Positions 13,450-23,805 of a DNA stretch of 64,000 bases are shown here, piece by piece (position 1 is the first letter of the stretch; each line of letters starts with the position of its first letter). The DNA is from Knoxdaviesia capensis (Eukaryota; Ascomycota; Sordariomycetes; Microascales; Gondwanamycetaceae). The translations under genes and the position numbers were made by a program. The stretch lies in contig LNGK01000002.1 in the NCBI GenBank assembly GCA_001510575.1, forward strand, positions 1,228,144 to 1,292,143, written 5' to 3'. The notes under the pieces were generated by a model that was given only the letters and a program-made list of their open reading frames with translations, did no database searches and was not told where the DNA came from.

Positions 13450-14228
13450 ATGAAGGTTCTCACCAAACAAGAAGAGGAGGAGCACTACCGGGCCGTGCTA
13501 AAGGGCGGCGCCATCGGCGGCGGAGTCGGCCTGGTGGTCGGCGTCTCCAGCGTGATACTCGCGTCGCGGCGCTACGCGGCCTTCCGGAGCCTTACGCTCC
13601 CGTTCCGCACCTTCCTGGTGACATCGACGTCGACCTTCGGCGCCATCGTGAACGCCGACCGCTTCTCAGCCGCCTACCAGCGCGCCCAGGACCCCAGCCG
13701 CACCTACCGCAACCGCTCGGCCCGCAACCTGGACGAGCTGCGCAGCCGCGAGTCGCAGTACGAGCGCTTTATGGAGTGGGGCAAGGAGCACCGCTACTCG
13801 ATTGTCTTCGTCAGCTGGCTGGCGGGCATGGGCGCCGCGCTGGGCTTCCTCGGCCGTGACAAGTACCTGAGCACCTCGCAGAAGCTCGTGCAGGCCCGTG
13901 TGTACGCCCAGGGCCTGACGCTGGCCGTGCTGATTGTCAGCGCCGTCTTCGAGATGGCCGATGCGAAGGAGGGTACCGGCCGCTGGGAGACCGTCCTGGT
14001 CCTCGATCCCGAGGATCCCGAGCACAAGCAGCTGATTGAGAAGAAGGTGCACCGTGAGGAGTACGAGGGCCAGGATCTGTGGATGGGTAAGTTGTTTCTA
14101 TCTCTCTTTCTTTGCTGCTGTGCTTCCGTGGTCGTTGTCTAACAGCTCTGTTTGCTCTAGATATGGTCGCTGCCGAGGAGCGCCGCATGGCTGCCCGCAA
14201 GGGCGCGAACCCCCCTCCGTCGCAGTAG
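13450..14228 (+). CDS. rcf2: Respiratory supercomplex factor 2 (HIG1-domain protein)
   Basis: Two exons (13450-14086 and 14161-14228) are joined across a GTAAGT...TAG intron, giving 234 residues against 224 in yeast Rcf2. The start MKVLTKQEEEEHYRAVLKGG parallels the yeast Rcf2 N-terminus. Hydrophobic segments lie at about 19-38, 116-134 and 155-172. The latter two belong to the HIG1-like region and include the QKLVQARVYAQ element seen in yeast (QKIVQARMYAQ). Rcf2 is an inner-membrane protein associated with cytochrome c oxidase and the III-IV supercomplexes. The acidic and basic C-terminus ends in NPPPSQ. The ATG follows a C/T-rich leader and is the only start giving the family N-terminus. 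Confidence 0.92.
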
Positions 14229-15433
14229 ATGCCTTGATGCATTTCCTTTAAACAACGATCCTCTAATATTCGCCGAGTCCCTCCGGGCTTGACATCCTCA
14301 TATACACACACACATGGCTACGGTGGCCTCACTTGCGGCTGCCAGTCATTCAAGATTTCTAATCTCCTCCTATTGACTCTTTTACGGCATGATGACGAGT
14401 TTTCTGTTTCTTCTTTTCTTTCCCTCGTCCTGTTTCCTCCAGAATCAATCTGCTTGTTTGCATCTCTTCTCTCAGGTCTACCTGGGGGAAGCAGGCTATA
14501 TTCTCTTCCCTATGTAACCATCTCCATCTAGATTATGGCGTTCTGTGGCTGGTTGATTGCATTTTTGCCTCTTTTTTTCTTTTCTTCTTTTTTTCTCTTT
14601 TTCTTTCTGACTTGAGAGTCTGTTTCTTAAAAAGAAGGTTGTCGCTGGCGTGTGAAAGAGGGTGGCGAGGTGCCGACGGACCAACGTTGACGATTCATCT
14701 CGACTCTTGTGGTTAGCAATTGCTGCTTGATCTGTATATTTGAGCCCTGCTAGGGCGTCCTCTTTCCTATAATTATACACGTAGACCTGCTTGTCTGGGT
14801 GTTTTCTCTCTTCACTTCTGTTCTGTGTCTCTCTTCTCCAAGTAGGCTGAGGTCTCCCGGAACTCTGCATGATCACGCCGGAAGGCCGTATTTGATCTCA
14901 TAGTCACCGGAAGGTCTCATTTCATTGTTGATATATTTCTCTATGACTCGAAAGCAGGATACTCAAAAAGACAAATGGAATTGCGGCCATCGGCCAAACA
15001 TGAAAACATTTTTATGAATTTCAAGGTTTTCGGAAATCAAGACGCTCAAGGTTCATCCATCACATCACGCCATAGCAAAAGGGGCCGTTGTCATCTCCGG
15101 CCAGAAAAAAAGGAAAGTGAGGGAGTCTGCTAAAACATGCCCCAGGGACAAGCTTCCCCAAAAATTAGTATGAAGAACATCTATCTGTCGTCAGACCAAC
15201 AGAGATTGTCCTTCTCATTATCAACCTCGAGCTTGAAGCTCATCTCATCAAGCTGCGAGATGGGGGCGTGGGGAGCGGATATAGATCTGGGAATCCCATG
15301 TCCTCAGCAGAGAGATATCGATGACAGGAAGGCCGAAGACACGTTTATTATCTTTTTGGAAGTTTATTTGAGTTTTTTTCTGATTTTTCGTTGAATTTTT
15401 TGGGCTAAGTTTCGTTGGCCGAACAGATCAAGC
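14229..15433. other. Convergent 3' intergenic region
   Basis: This lies between the rcf2 (+) and xylitol dehydrogenase (-) stops. It holds T-rich and C/T-rich stretches (14400-14620) and A/T-rich segments typical of fungal 3' UTRs. I see no gene or structured RNA. Confidence 0.6.
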
Positions 15434-16671
15434 TCAAAGGGTCTCGTTGGGTCCGGCGATGATCATCTTGATGACCTGGCCCTCCTTGACCTTCTCAAAG
15501 GCCTCCTCGGCCTTGGAGAACGGCACGACGCCGCTGATCAGGCTCTTGAGGTTGACCTTGCCGTCGGCAACCAGCTTGATGGCCAGGTCGTAGTCGCCGC
15601 TGCCGTAGCGGAACGAGCCGCTGGCGGTGACCTCCTTGATGCAGAGCGCCATGATGGGGAAGGTGATGTCGGCCTTGCCCATGCCGCCCTGCACGTAGTT
15701 GCCGCCAATCTTGACGACGTGGAGCGCGGCCTGGATCGACGGCTCGGCGCCGCTGGCGTCAATCACGGCGTCGGCGCCGGCGCCCAGCTCGCACTGCTCG
15801 ATGATGTTGCGGGCGTTCTCCTCCGGGCTGATGCGCTGCGACAGGTACGTGTGCGTGGCGGCGAGCTCGCGCGCAAAGTCGAGCTTGCTCTGCACAATGT
15901 CGACGCTGACCACCTTGGTGGCGCCGAACGCGCGCGCCACCGCGGCGCACAGCAAGCCGACGGGGCCGGCGCCCATCACCACCACCGACTGTCCCGGCAC
16001 CACGCGCGCCTGCTTGGTGATGTGCACGGCGACGGCCAGCGGCTCAATCAGCGCGCCCTCCTGCAGCGACACGCTCTCGGGCAGCTTGTAGCAGAAGTCG
16101 GCGGGCGCCTTCCAGAAGCCGGTCAGTGTGCCGTCGTAGGGGGGCGTGGCGGCGAAGCGCATGTCCGGGCACAGGTTGTAGCGCCCGTCCAGGCAGTTGC
16201 GGCAGTGGCGGCACGGGTAGCCCGGCTCCAGCGCCACGCGGTCGCCGACCTTGAGCGTCGACACGTTGGAGCCAACCTTCACCACGGTGCCGGCCGACTC
16301 GTGGCCCAGCACCATCGGGTCCTTGACCACAAAATGGCCAATGGCGCCGTGCAGCCAGTAGTGGACATCGGAGCCGCAGATGCCGGTGTAGTTGACGGCA
16401 ACGAGCACCTCCTCGGGGGCGGAGATCTCGGGGACGGGCTTCTCGGCGAAGGCAACGTCGAGGGGCTTGTTCAGCACGAAGGACAGGTTCTAGGCGGGGG
16501 TGGGGGAGACGGGTCAGTTTCGTCTATGGGTGTTGACGGCGCAAAGCAGAAATTGTGACGACATGTAGGAGCTTCTGATGTATCGTGAAGCTGCAGAAGC
16601 ATATCCCAAAGAGAATCCAAGCATTCTCCCAAAGCTAGAAGAAGAGGAAATCAAATACTTACGCTGGACAT
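15434..16671 (-). CDS. xdh1: D-xylulose reductase / xylitol dehydrogenase (zinc MDR family)
   Basis: A nine-base first exon (16671-16663, Met-Ser-Ser) is spliced across a GTAAGT...TAG intron to the main exon (16489-15434), giving 354 residues. Splicing restores the family N-terminus (NLSFVLNKPLDV), which the intron-less frame would lack. Catalytic zinc ligands are Cys41 in GICGSDVHYW and His66-Glu67 in GHE. The structural zinc cysteines are 96, 99, 102 and 110. The Rossmann motif GAGPVGLL starts at 176, and Asp200 after it predicts NAD rather than NADP. Oxidation of xylitol to D-xylulose in pentose catabolism is the family reaction; sorbitol dehydrogenase and L-arabinitol 4-dehydrogenase are paralogues and less likely matches. 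It lacks the C-terminal extension I recall from the Neurospora enzyme. Confidence 0.93.
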
Positions 16672-19600
16672 TGTGAAAAGTTGGATTTGGAGGGTTGAGG
16701 ATTGAAAAAGGAGGAGGGGTGAAGTGAGAGGAAACGAAGGAAGAAAGGAAGAGAGTCGAGAGTGAAGACGAAGATTTCTAGAAGAAAGAGAGAAAGCTAT
16801 TTATTGATACACAAGAGAATCATCTAGAAGGAGAAGAAGGAAAACAAAAGAGCAGGAGCAAAGAAAAACAGGAAAGAGGGTGGGCTTTAAGTATGGGAAG
16901 GAGCAATGGAGACAGTTCCAAGGCTAGACCAGGAAAGAGCTCCAGCATTGGTTGCTTTCGCTCTTTCCAGACCTGATTTCCCGTTACTAATACCAATCTC
17001 CCCATATTGCAATTGTGAATATCAAAAATGTACGTAGCTTTTTTTTCCCCTCCTTGATCCTAACCCAATGCCATATCTCGATACCTCAGAAAACCTTACT
17101 CCAATTCATGCCCACCAGAACTTTTGGGTACAAAACAGCCTGTTAATGATGTAGTGCACCAGTGCACGAGCCATAAGCAGAAAAAAGAAAAAAAGGTGAG
17201 CTTGTCTGGATCAGAAGGTGGGATGAGAAAACCCGAGCCAGGGGACAGACACACGCGCACACGGATACAACAGGGGTGAATCTTGAACATCCGAATGCAC
17301 CATTTGGAAGGGTTCTGTCCGCTTGTCGTCGTCTTTCCCCGGTGGGTTTTCCACGTTGGGTTGAGAGGGGGTGTCTGGCCATGGCGGATAAATATCATAA
17401 GCGCGAAACTGGTCTCTCTTCTTAGCAGGCAGGGCCTTTGCCACTGATGCCTTTTTGGCTGGTGAGGCTGCTGGGGGAGCTTGCAGCAAACCCACAATCA
17501 CGAAAAGGATAAAGACCAGAAGTCTCCTGAGAGAGACACAACGGGAGACTGCACGAGACGGGCACTGTTTACTGACGAGATTCGGGCATATAGGAGAGAT
17601 CACAGAAGCCGTGAACACAACAACAGCGATCCCAAGGACCTGGAGATTCCGGGGTTCGGGGGATGAAAGACAGAAACAGAGCTGCACTGAGAGACCGAAA
17701 TGGAGCAGAGAGTGATTCTTTAGTGTATCCACCCCCCACATTGCACGCCTGCACGCCTCTAGCCCACCTTCGACGGACATCCCACACACCCCCTGGCCGA
17801 AACTCTGATGTTTGCACCCTCGATCACTTGCCCTCATGACCATCAGAGACTTCTGGAGACTTTTTTCTTTTCTCCCTGTCGGTGAGACAGAGCCCGTTTA
17901 GAGCAATTCGAGGGGCACTCGGTGGTCCCAGGCAATCATAGCCAGACGGCTGTTCCTGAATCCGAGGTCTCCTTAGTCTCTCTCAGAGGCTCTGAGAGCT
18001 GGACAATCGCGAATGGCTTCCAGGCCCGTGACAACATCTCGCGGGTGAGGCGGTTTTTCCATGAGGTGCGGTCAACATGCAAGCAACGGCGAAATCGGAG
18101 CTCTGTGCATATATGATAGACCTGCTAGATTCGTATATGCTGCATATCTTATCATATCAAGCTCCTATCCGACCACAGCTCGATATCTACGAGCCCAAAC
18201 ATCCCGTCGTCACTTTATTTCACGAACCTTATATATCTGTGCCGTGTCTTTGGCTGTCGGGTTGGGTTTCCATGCGAGCACCACCCATTACCACAGCTTC
18301 CGTTTGCTTCTAAATTGCCGTGCGTCTACCTCTCTTTTTTCAGCACGGCACGGAAGCTGTCCTGGGAGCTATGGCGCCTCATCAGCAGATTAGATGCCCA
18401 GTCTTAGTTTGTCTGCGCTGTTTGTCACTGGTGATACGCAAATACGACTCCCGGACGAACGAACGCAGCAACACACAAGAAAGATTTCTGACATGTTCGA
18501 TTGTGCATGGTGAAATGCCGAAGGATTCGTCGGAGTTGGCCAGAACGAAGCAAGTTGACAAGAGATGCTAAAACCGCTGCACACTATGCGGCCAGCTATC
18601 AGCCCAAACCCCATTGCGCAAGGTCATGTTACAGCCGAGCAATGCACTGCAGCTGGGTTGCTTGGAGGGGTTACGACTTACACACAGGTGTGGTGGCATC
18701 TGTCACCCTGGCGCCTTTACCATTACTCTTAGGGGTGGCCTACAGTCACAGAAACGACACTACGAGACACCCCTCATTCCTCTCAGGCTTGTGCCTCTTT
18801 CTGATGCATCACCTATTATATATACTGTTCAGAGGACGACGTCAACTTTGGGGTTAGTGAGTGTCGAGAAAGGGAGATCAGAGACGAGGGGTTCCGGGTT
18901 CCCCTCTTCCCCCTCTCAGCAGCAGCGAGTGTGGTCCTCTCCGCTGTGTTTGCCTGTCCAGGGCCGGTGTGGCAGCGTTTCGCAGGCTTCACCCCACTCT
19001 AGAAGGGGACCTGGACATCAGTTCACAGACGGGCATTCCTCACCGCAGTAATCTCGAGACTGCGGCTGATATATCCAAAGCTTCGAGACCTGGAACAGAC
19101 CGCTAAACCACGCCATAGCCATCAACAAAGCAGAAGCATTGGACCATTCAGGATTCCACCGGCTGGAGGCGGAGCACAGCATGCATGTTAGCACACACAT
19201 CCGACGGTCGTTTTCTCTTTTTTCTCTTTGCGACAAGCCCACCCATCTTTCGGGAAATGTGTGTAAGTGCCAGTGCTAGTGGGGTTATTTTCCTTTTTCT
19301 TTTTTTTTTTTCGTGGTGGAATGCCAAAGACCTCACGCAAACGCCTATTTATCCAGCTTCTTTATCCGGTCCAATCAGTAGCCGGCGCATGTTCAGAATC
19401 GGCGGTGGTCTATCAAAACCGAAAACCACACGCCCAGGTTCTAGGCGCACACATCATCCTCAGTCTCACCTGTTCAGGTCAGTGACCAAAAAGACTGATT
19501 TGTCCAGTGAAAAGGAAGAAAGATGGGGAAATGGGGACGGTCAGTCGATGGTGTGTGTGTACTGTACAGTATCTTCCTCTCGATCATGCCGGCCTCCCCA

Positions 19601-20237
19601 CGCCCCTTGTTTTCCTCAGTGCCGTTCGTGCATATGAGCGGCTTTCACCTACTTAGCGAACCCCGGCAAACGCCCTGAACGGGTGCCCTACAGAAGTAGA
19701 ATCGCCACCACCCGTTTTTAGAAGCAGTGGTCTTTCCCGGGTGCAGATTTGAACTTCTACTACATATCTGGTGTGGTTGAAGAGCCAAAAAGACAGGACA
19801 ACACGAATGCAACTCCGCTACGGAGGCCTAATGGAAGAATAGTGGCGGCCAGCAGCAACTCAGCCTAACGAAGCTTCCAGAGTGTGGTTATTTTTGGGTA
19901 TCACGAAAGGCTGTCACAAGATGCCGGATGTTCTGGGTGTGTGCTCTCGTGGGAGAGGGGCGATTTCTTAGGTGGAAGGGTTCGTGATCGGGGTTGAGGT
20001 GGGTGGAAAAAGACGCCGGAAGATGGCCGAAGAATCACCCGCGGACGACATGAAGTGTGTTGGAGTTATTCCTCGCAGATGCAAGTACACAGAGTACGGT
20101 GAGTAAGGAAGTGCTTGTCGAACTGAAGGGAAATAAAAGGTTCATCTAACCTAGATAGAGCAGGAAATCCCAAGTCAAAAGACGACAGACACAACGGACA
20201 AAAGAAGAAAAAAAAGAGACACAAGTGAAATAATAAC
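16672..20237. other. 3.6 kb intergenic region upstream of xylitol dehydrogenase
   Basis: The first few hundred bases above 16671 are purine-rich on the + strand and should hold the xdh1 leader and promoter. The rest has no recognisable gene. A 210-codon minus-strand open frame at 17211-17843 contains two hydrophobic stretches and a charged, proline-rich tail but matches no family I know. Pyrimidine runs (19290-19315) are the only other conspicuous structure. Confidence 0.5.
20208..20215 (-). terminator. Pol III T-run terminator of tRNA-Met
   Basis: Eight Ts on the minus strand, 22 bases past the tRNA 3' end, fit an RNA polymerase III terminator. Confidence 0.6.
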
Positions 20238-20343
20238 TGTCCTCCGGGGGATTCGAACCCTCGACCTTTGGATATCTCGAAGTGGGACTTCAAGTCATGT
20301 TTTACTATGAGACCAACGCTCTAACCAACTGAGCTAGGAAGAC
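20238..20343 (-). tRNA. tRNA-Met(CAT), elongator type, with 32-nt intron
   Basis: Read on the minus strand, a 7-bp acceptor stem (GTCTTCC with GGAGGAC, one G-T pair) and discriminator A enclose a D arm (TAGCTCAGTTGGTTAGAGC, also the A box) and a T arm with TTCGAAT (B box). The anticodon stem TTGGT leads into CTCATA. An intron at 20305-20274 sits one base 3' of the anticodon, the universal position, and an ATG in the intron can pair with the CAT anticodon. Removing it gives loop CTCATAA, standard for methionine. Two stem flaws are visible, T-T at 31-39 and A-C at 50-64, so function is likely but not certain. The copia primer-binding site at 39804-39820 independently supports the splice junction. 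Confidence 0.88.
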
Positions 20344-20807
20344 TTTTTTTTAGCGGTTGTTGTTTGCCGCTCGATTAAAGGTTCTTATGGACCTGGATAG
20401 CATAGTCTCTCCCAAGCACTGGGCTTTCTGGCGACCTCTTTATATTATCGACGACTCTGAAGTCATTTAACGACAGGAAATAGTGATCTTAACGTCCCGT
20501 GTTGATATATCTTCTTTTGAACAATATTGATTGGAAGAACTGAAGATAAACCGTGCTGCTTAATCTAAAGTCAATATCCAATGTGGTTGTTTTTCGACGG
20601 GAAGCGTGTTAAGCTGTGAACAGAACCGCCAGTAAAGAAGCAACAACCCAAGCATATCGTACACTGATCACACACCCACAGTAGTTTCAGTTTCGTAACA
20701 AATACCAGAATTGTTTTCTTTGATTGATGCTCAGGACAGGTATCGAGGGCTCTAACCACAAGCCACTCCGTGAGGCCCTCCGTCACAGACCCCAACCCTA
20801 ACACTTC
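20344..20807. other. Intergenic region between tRNA-Met and the Rrn9-domain gene
   Basis: This holds the upstream side of the tRNA gene and the 3' end of the Rrn9-domain gene, both on the minus strand. An ACCCTAAC motif lies near 20796. Nothing else is recognisable. Confidence 0.55.
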
Positions 20808-23295
20808 TTACACGCCCAGCCTCCGGCCCGGCAGGATCTTGATCGGCTTCAGAAACCCATCCACATGCACCGCGCCAAACATGTCATCTTCAGTATCGAC
20901 CTCCTCCTCCACAGCCAGAGGCGGCACCGACACGCCACGACTCCCCGACCGCGCGTCGTCGCTATGAGCATCCTTCATGTGGCGGTGCAGGTTCGCCGGC
21001 CGCGCGAACTGCTTCCCCGAGCTGCGGCACGACGGGACCGGGCAGCGGAGCATTTTGGCCGCGCGACCGGCACCGCTGGCGGCAGTCTCGGTGTCGGATA
21101 AGCCCGGCGGCGCGGGGCCCAGCGACTCGCCGTCGGTCTCAGCGCCCGCGGCCCCGCCGGCAAGGTCGCCGTGCACGAGCCGCATATGGCGGCGCAGGTT
21201 CGCCGAGCGCGCGAACCCGCGGGCTGCGCGCTCGCACGCCGCGTCCGGGCAGTAGAAGACCTCGCCGACGGCGCGGCGCGCGCCGCTGGCCAGGCTCGCC
21301 TCGCTGACGTGGCCGCTGACGTCGCTCGCGCCGGGTGCGGGGTGGTGGTCGGGGTGGATGGTGCGGAGGTGGCGGCGCAGGTTGGATTCGCGCGTGAAGC
21401 CAGCTGATGAGCACTGCGGCACGGGACAGTAGAATATCGTCTGTGCGCCGGGCTGGAGACTGCGGCCCCGGCTCGGCGCGCGTGGGGCGGGTGTGCTGCT
21501 CAGACGGGGCGGGCCGGGTGGCGCGAGGCCGGGGGTGCGGGCACGTGGCCGGGACACCGAGCGCCCATGGCTTTCTGCTTTGAACGGGCGTAATCTACGG
21601 CCGTATTCCTCGTCCTCTTCCTCTTCGTCGTCGTCCTGGGGAGCCTGGAACCGCAGGCCGTGCGGCCGGGGAACGAATCGGCGGTTTTGCATGATCGGTG
21701 CCGACAGCAAATCAGATTCGGGGGTCCCCGCAAAGCTAAGGGCTTTCTCCGGCAGCGTCGTGATATCAACCCCTTCGCCGAAGAGGTCAGCACACCGCTG
21801 CGCCGCTCGTGCTAGAACCTGCGGCGAGAACCCAGCCAGGGCCGCGGCTCCGAGGACATCGCTCCAGTCTCGGGGCCGGTAGCGGGCAAGGCGGCGTTTC
21901 GCTTTTTCCACGTTGAAGGGAGCGTATTGCGGTGGCTGGCTAGATGCTGCTTCAGGACCGAGCTTTGCAGGCGGAGACGTGGGTCGAGAGGGTTGGGCGG
22001 AGGGGACGGATCCGCTCAGCTCCGAAGCTGGCGACTGGGACCTCTTGCGGATCGGAGACTGGTTGTCACGTTGACCAGGGTCCGGTTTGACATCCTTAGT
22101 GGGCTTTTGCGACTGGATCGGTAGGTTCTGACCCCTCTTCGTGCCGGCTGGATCAGGTCGCTCGAAATCCTCATCGTCGGACGAGTCCGCCCGCAACACG
22201 CCGATCTTCTGGATACTGGACATACGGGCATTGTGTAGAACCGTCAACGTAGTATCAAATCGAGCGAGGATGTTCCGTACGCCCGGTCGTAGAATCCGGT
22301 GCGAGACGTCGTCGTTGGCCGAGACCTCGGCGTAGAGGTTGCGGCGCCGTTTGCGCGGGCCGGACGTCGGTGTGTGCGAGCGTTTCCTGGCTACAGAGTT
22401 GGCCGCTTCAGCGAGGATATCCGGCATTTCATCGTCCGAAGCACCCTGCTTTTGCGGGGACCTTCGCGAAGAGAACCAACTCTGCGACTCCTCATCGCTC
22501 GAGTCTTCTTCATCGCCCGCATCGCCACTCTCCTCAGTGTCCGCCACTTCGATGCTTTTCACTACCGTCGCTGTTGCCTCGTGCTGGTCCGGTCCCGTCC
22601 GTCGCCGGAACCGCTCTCGAGCGGTCCGCAGGATGAAGGCAGAAAGTTCGTCCTCCAGCGGTTGGCTGGGTGGCTGGTGTGCTTCGGCAGCATTGCGGAA
22701 CGTCCACCGGTCGTGCGGGTCCGTGCCACCGACGGTAGCATCGCGGGGCCGGCCAAAGTCATCCGCCGGGACTATGGATCGTGGGAGGGGCCACGCGGTC
22801 CACGAGATTGGCGGTTCAAGTCGGCCCTCCAGATCCTCGAATGCAGAGGCCTGGGAGGTGCGGTACTGCTGTTTCAAATCGTTGTCAGGTTCCAGGCATT
22901 CAAACTTCCAACTGGCGGCACGGGAGCCTTACCTGGGAGTGTTCGGTTGTCTCACTCTCTTGTTGCCGCGCGCGCGCTTTCTGCTTCAGTGCATACGCAT
23001 CGTACAAGTGCACAGCAAGATCCTGGTTCCGCTGGTCATCCAGACTGTGGGCGAGATCACGCTCGGTCTTGGTGAACTCGCGCCATGTCGACCGTGCCCC
23101 GTGCCACCGATTGGGCCGGGTCTCGCGTTTGCCGGGGCTGGCGCCGGGGCCCGACCGGCCGGTGGAAGCCTCAAACGGCTCCGGGCTCGACGAGGCGGGT
23201 GACGATTCACGGGTCGACCGCCGTGTTAGGGTGTCCGCGCCGGGAACGGTGATCTGGGATGAAGAGCGCAGTGATGAAGCGAGAGTGGGATCCAT
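20808..23295 (-). CDS. Rrn9-domain protein with three C-terminal C2H2 zinc fingers
   Basis: Two exons (23295-22933 and 22868-20808) are joined over a 64-base GTAAGG...CAG intron with a CTGAC branch site, giving 807 residues. The N-terminal block has a Trp-rich STWREFT segment, a LAVHLYDAYALKQKAR helix and, across the splice, ISWTAWPLP at about 142-155. This is the signature of the fungal Rrn9 domain of the Pol I upstream activation factor. The middle is long, acidic and Ser/Pro-rich. Near the C-terminus are three fingers at about 600-625, 658-680 and 729-752, each starting CPVP or CPDA and ending in a His-x3/4-His pair. Splicing matters because it joins the two halves of the Rrn9 block. A role in rDNA transcription is inference from the domain; the fingers suggest direct DNA contact. 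Confidence 0.8.
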
Positions 23296-23805
23296 TGGAT
23301 ATCAAGGAGATGGTGAGAGGAGATGTTATCTCATATGGTGGATGCAGTTAATATTACGCATTAACTGAGCCATTTTTGCTACACACGACATCTCTTGTGG
23401 GTGTTTGCATACATCAGGAATGAAGCAAGTTACTTGACAGAAATTGTGGTTGGGAGAAAAAAAGGTGCTCAATTTTTGGATGGTAACCCTAATTGTGGCA
23501 TCGCAACCCTAATTCCTGAGCAATCACTCCTATTTCACATTTTGAAGATTATGACTACAGGGAAGCATATAAAGAGCAATGGATTCAATGGATTTCTTTT
23601 GATAAACAGAAGAGCTATATGACCAAAAAACAGCAAAAAGACAGACAAGCAAGTCTAACGCCAGCAAACGGAACAAAACCCAGTTCTATAAGGAACTTTT
23701 TGAAAATGCAAGCAAATGAGATACTAATCTTTTTTCGGTAACCCTCCCAGTAACAAACCCTTCCAACGTCAAGAGGAAGAGTGGGATAGTTGAAGAGAGG
23801 GAAGC
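23296..23805. other. Promoter region of the Rrn9-domain gene and 3' end of nop7
   Basis: This 510-base A/T-rich spacer lies between two minus-strand genes. It should hold the nop7 3' UTR on the right and the Rrn9-domain promoter on the left. The paired telo-boxes are annotated separately. Confidence 0.6.
23485..23514. promoter_or_regulatory. Two telo-box motifs spaced exactly 20 bp
   Basis: AACCCTAATT occurs at 23485-23494 and again at 23505-23514. The 20-bp offset is about two helical turns, so both would face the same side of the helix. They lie 190-220 bases upstream of the Rrn9-domain gene. Telo-boxes bind Tbf1/Rap1-type Myb proteins, which control ribosomal genes in several fungi; binding here is inference. 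Confidence 0.5.

Noticed and set aside
15719..16558. Long + strand frame opposite xylitol dehydrogenase
   Set aside because: Antisense shadow with His/Arg/Val-rich composition and no domain; it runs past the dehydrogenase intron.
20274..20305. Reading the tRNA anticodon as GAA (Phe) within the intron
   Set aside because: GAA lies inside the 32-base insert and would not sit in a closed 7-base loop; CTCATAA after splicing fits Met and matches the primer-binding site.
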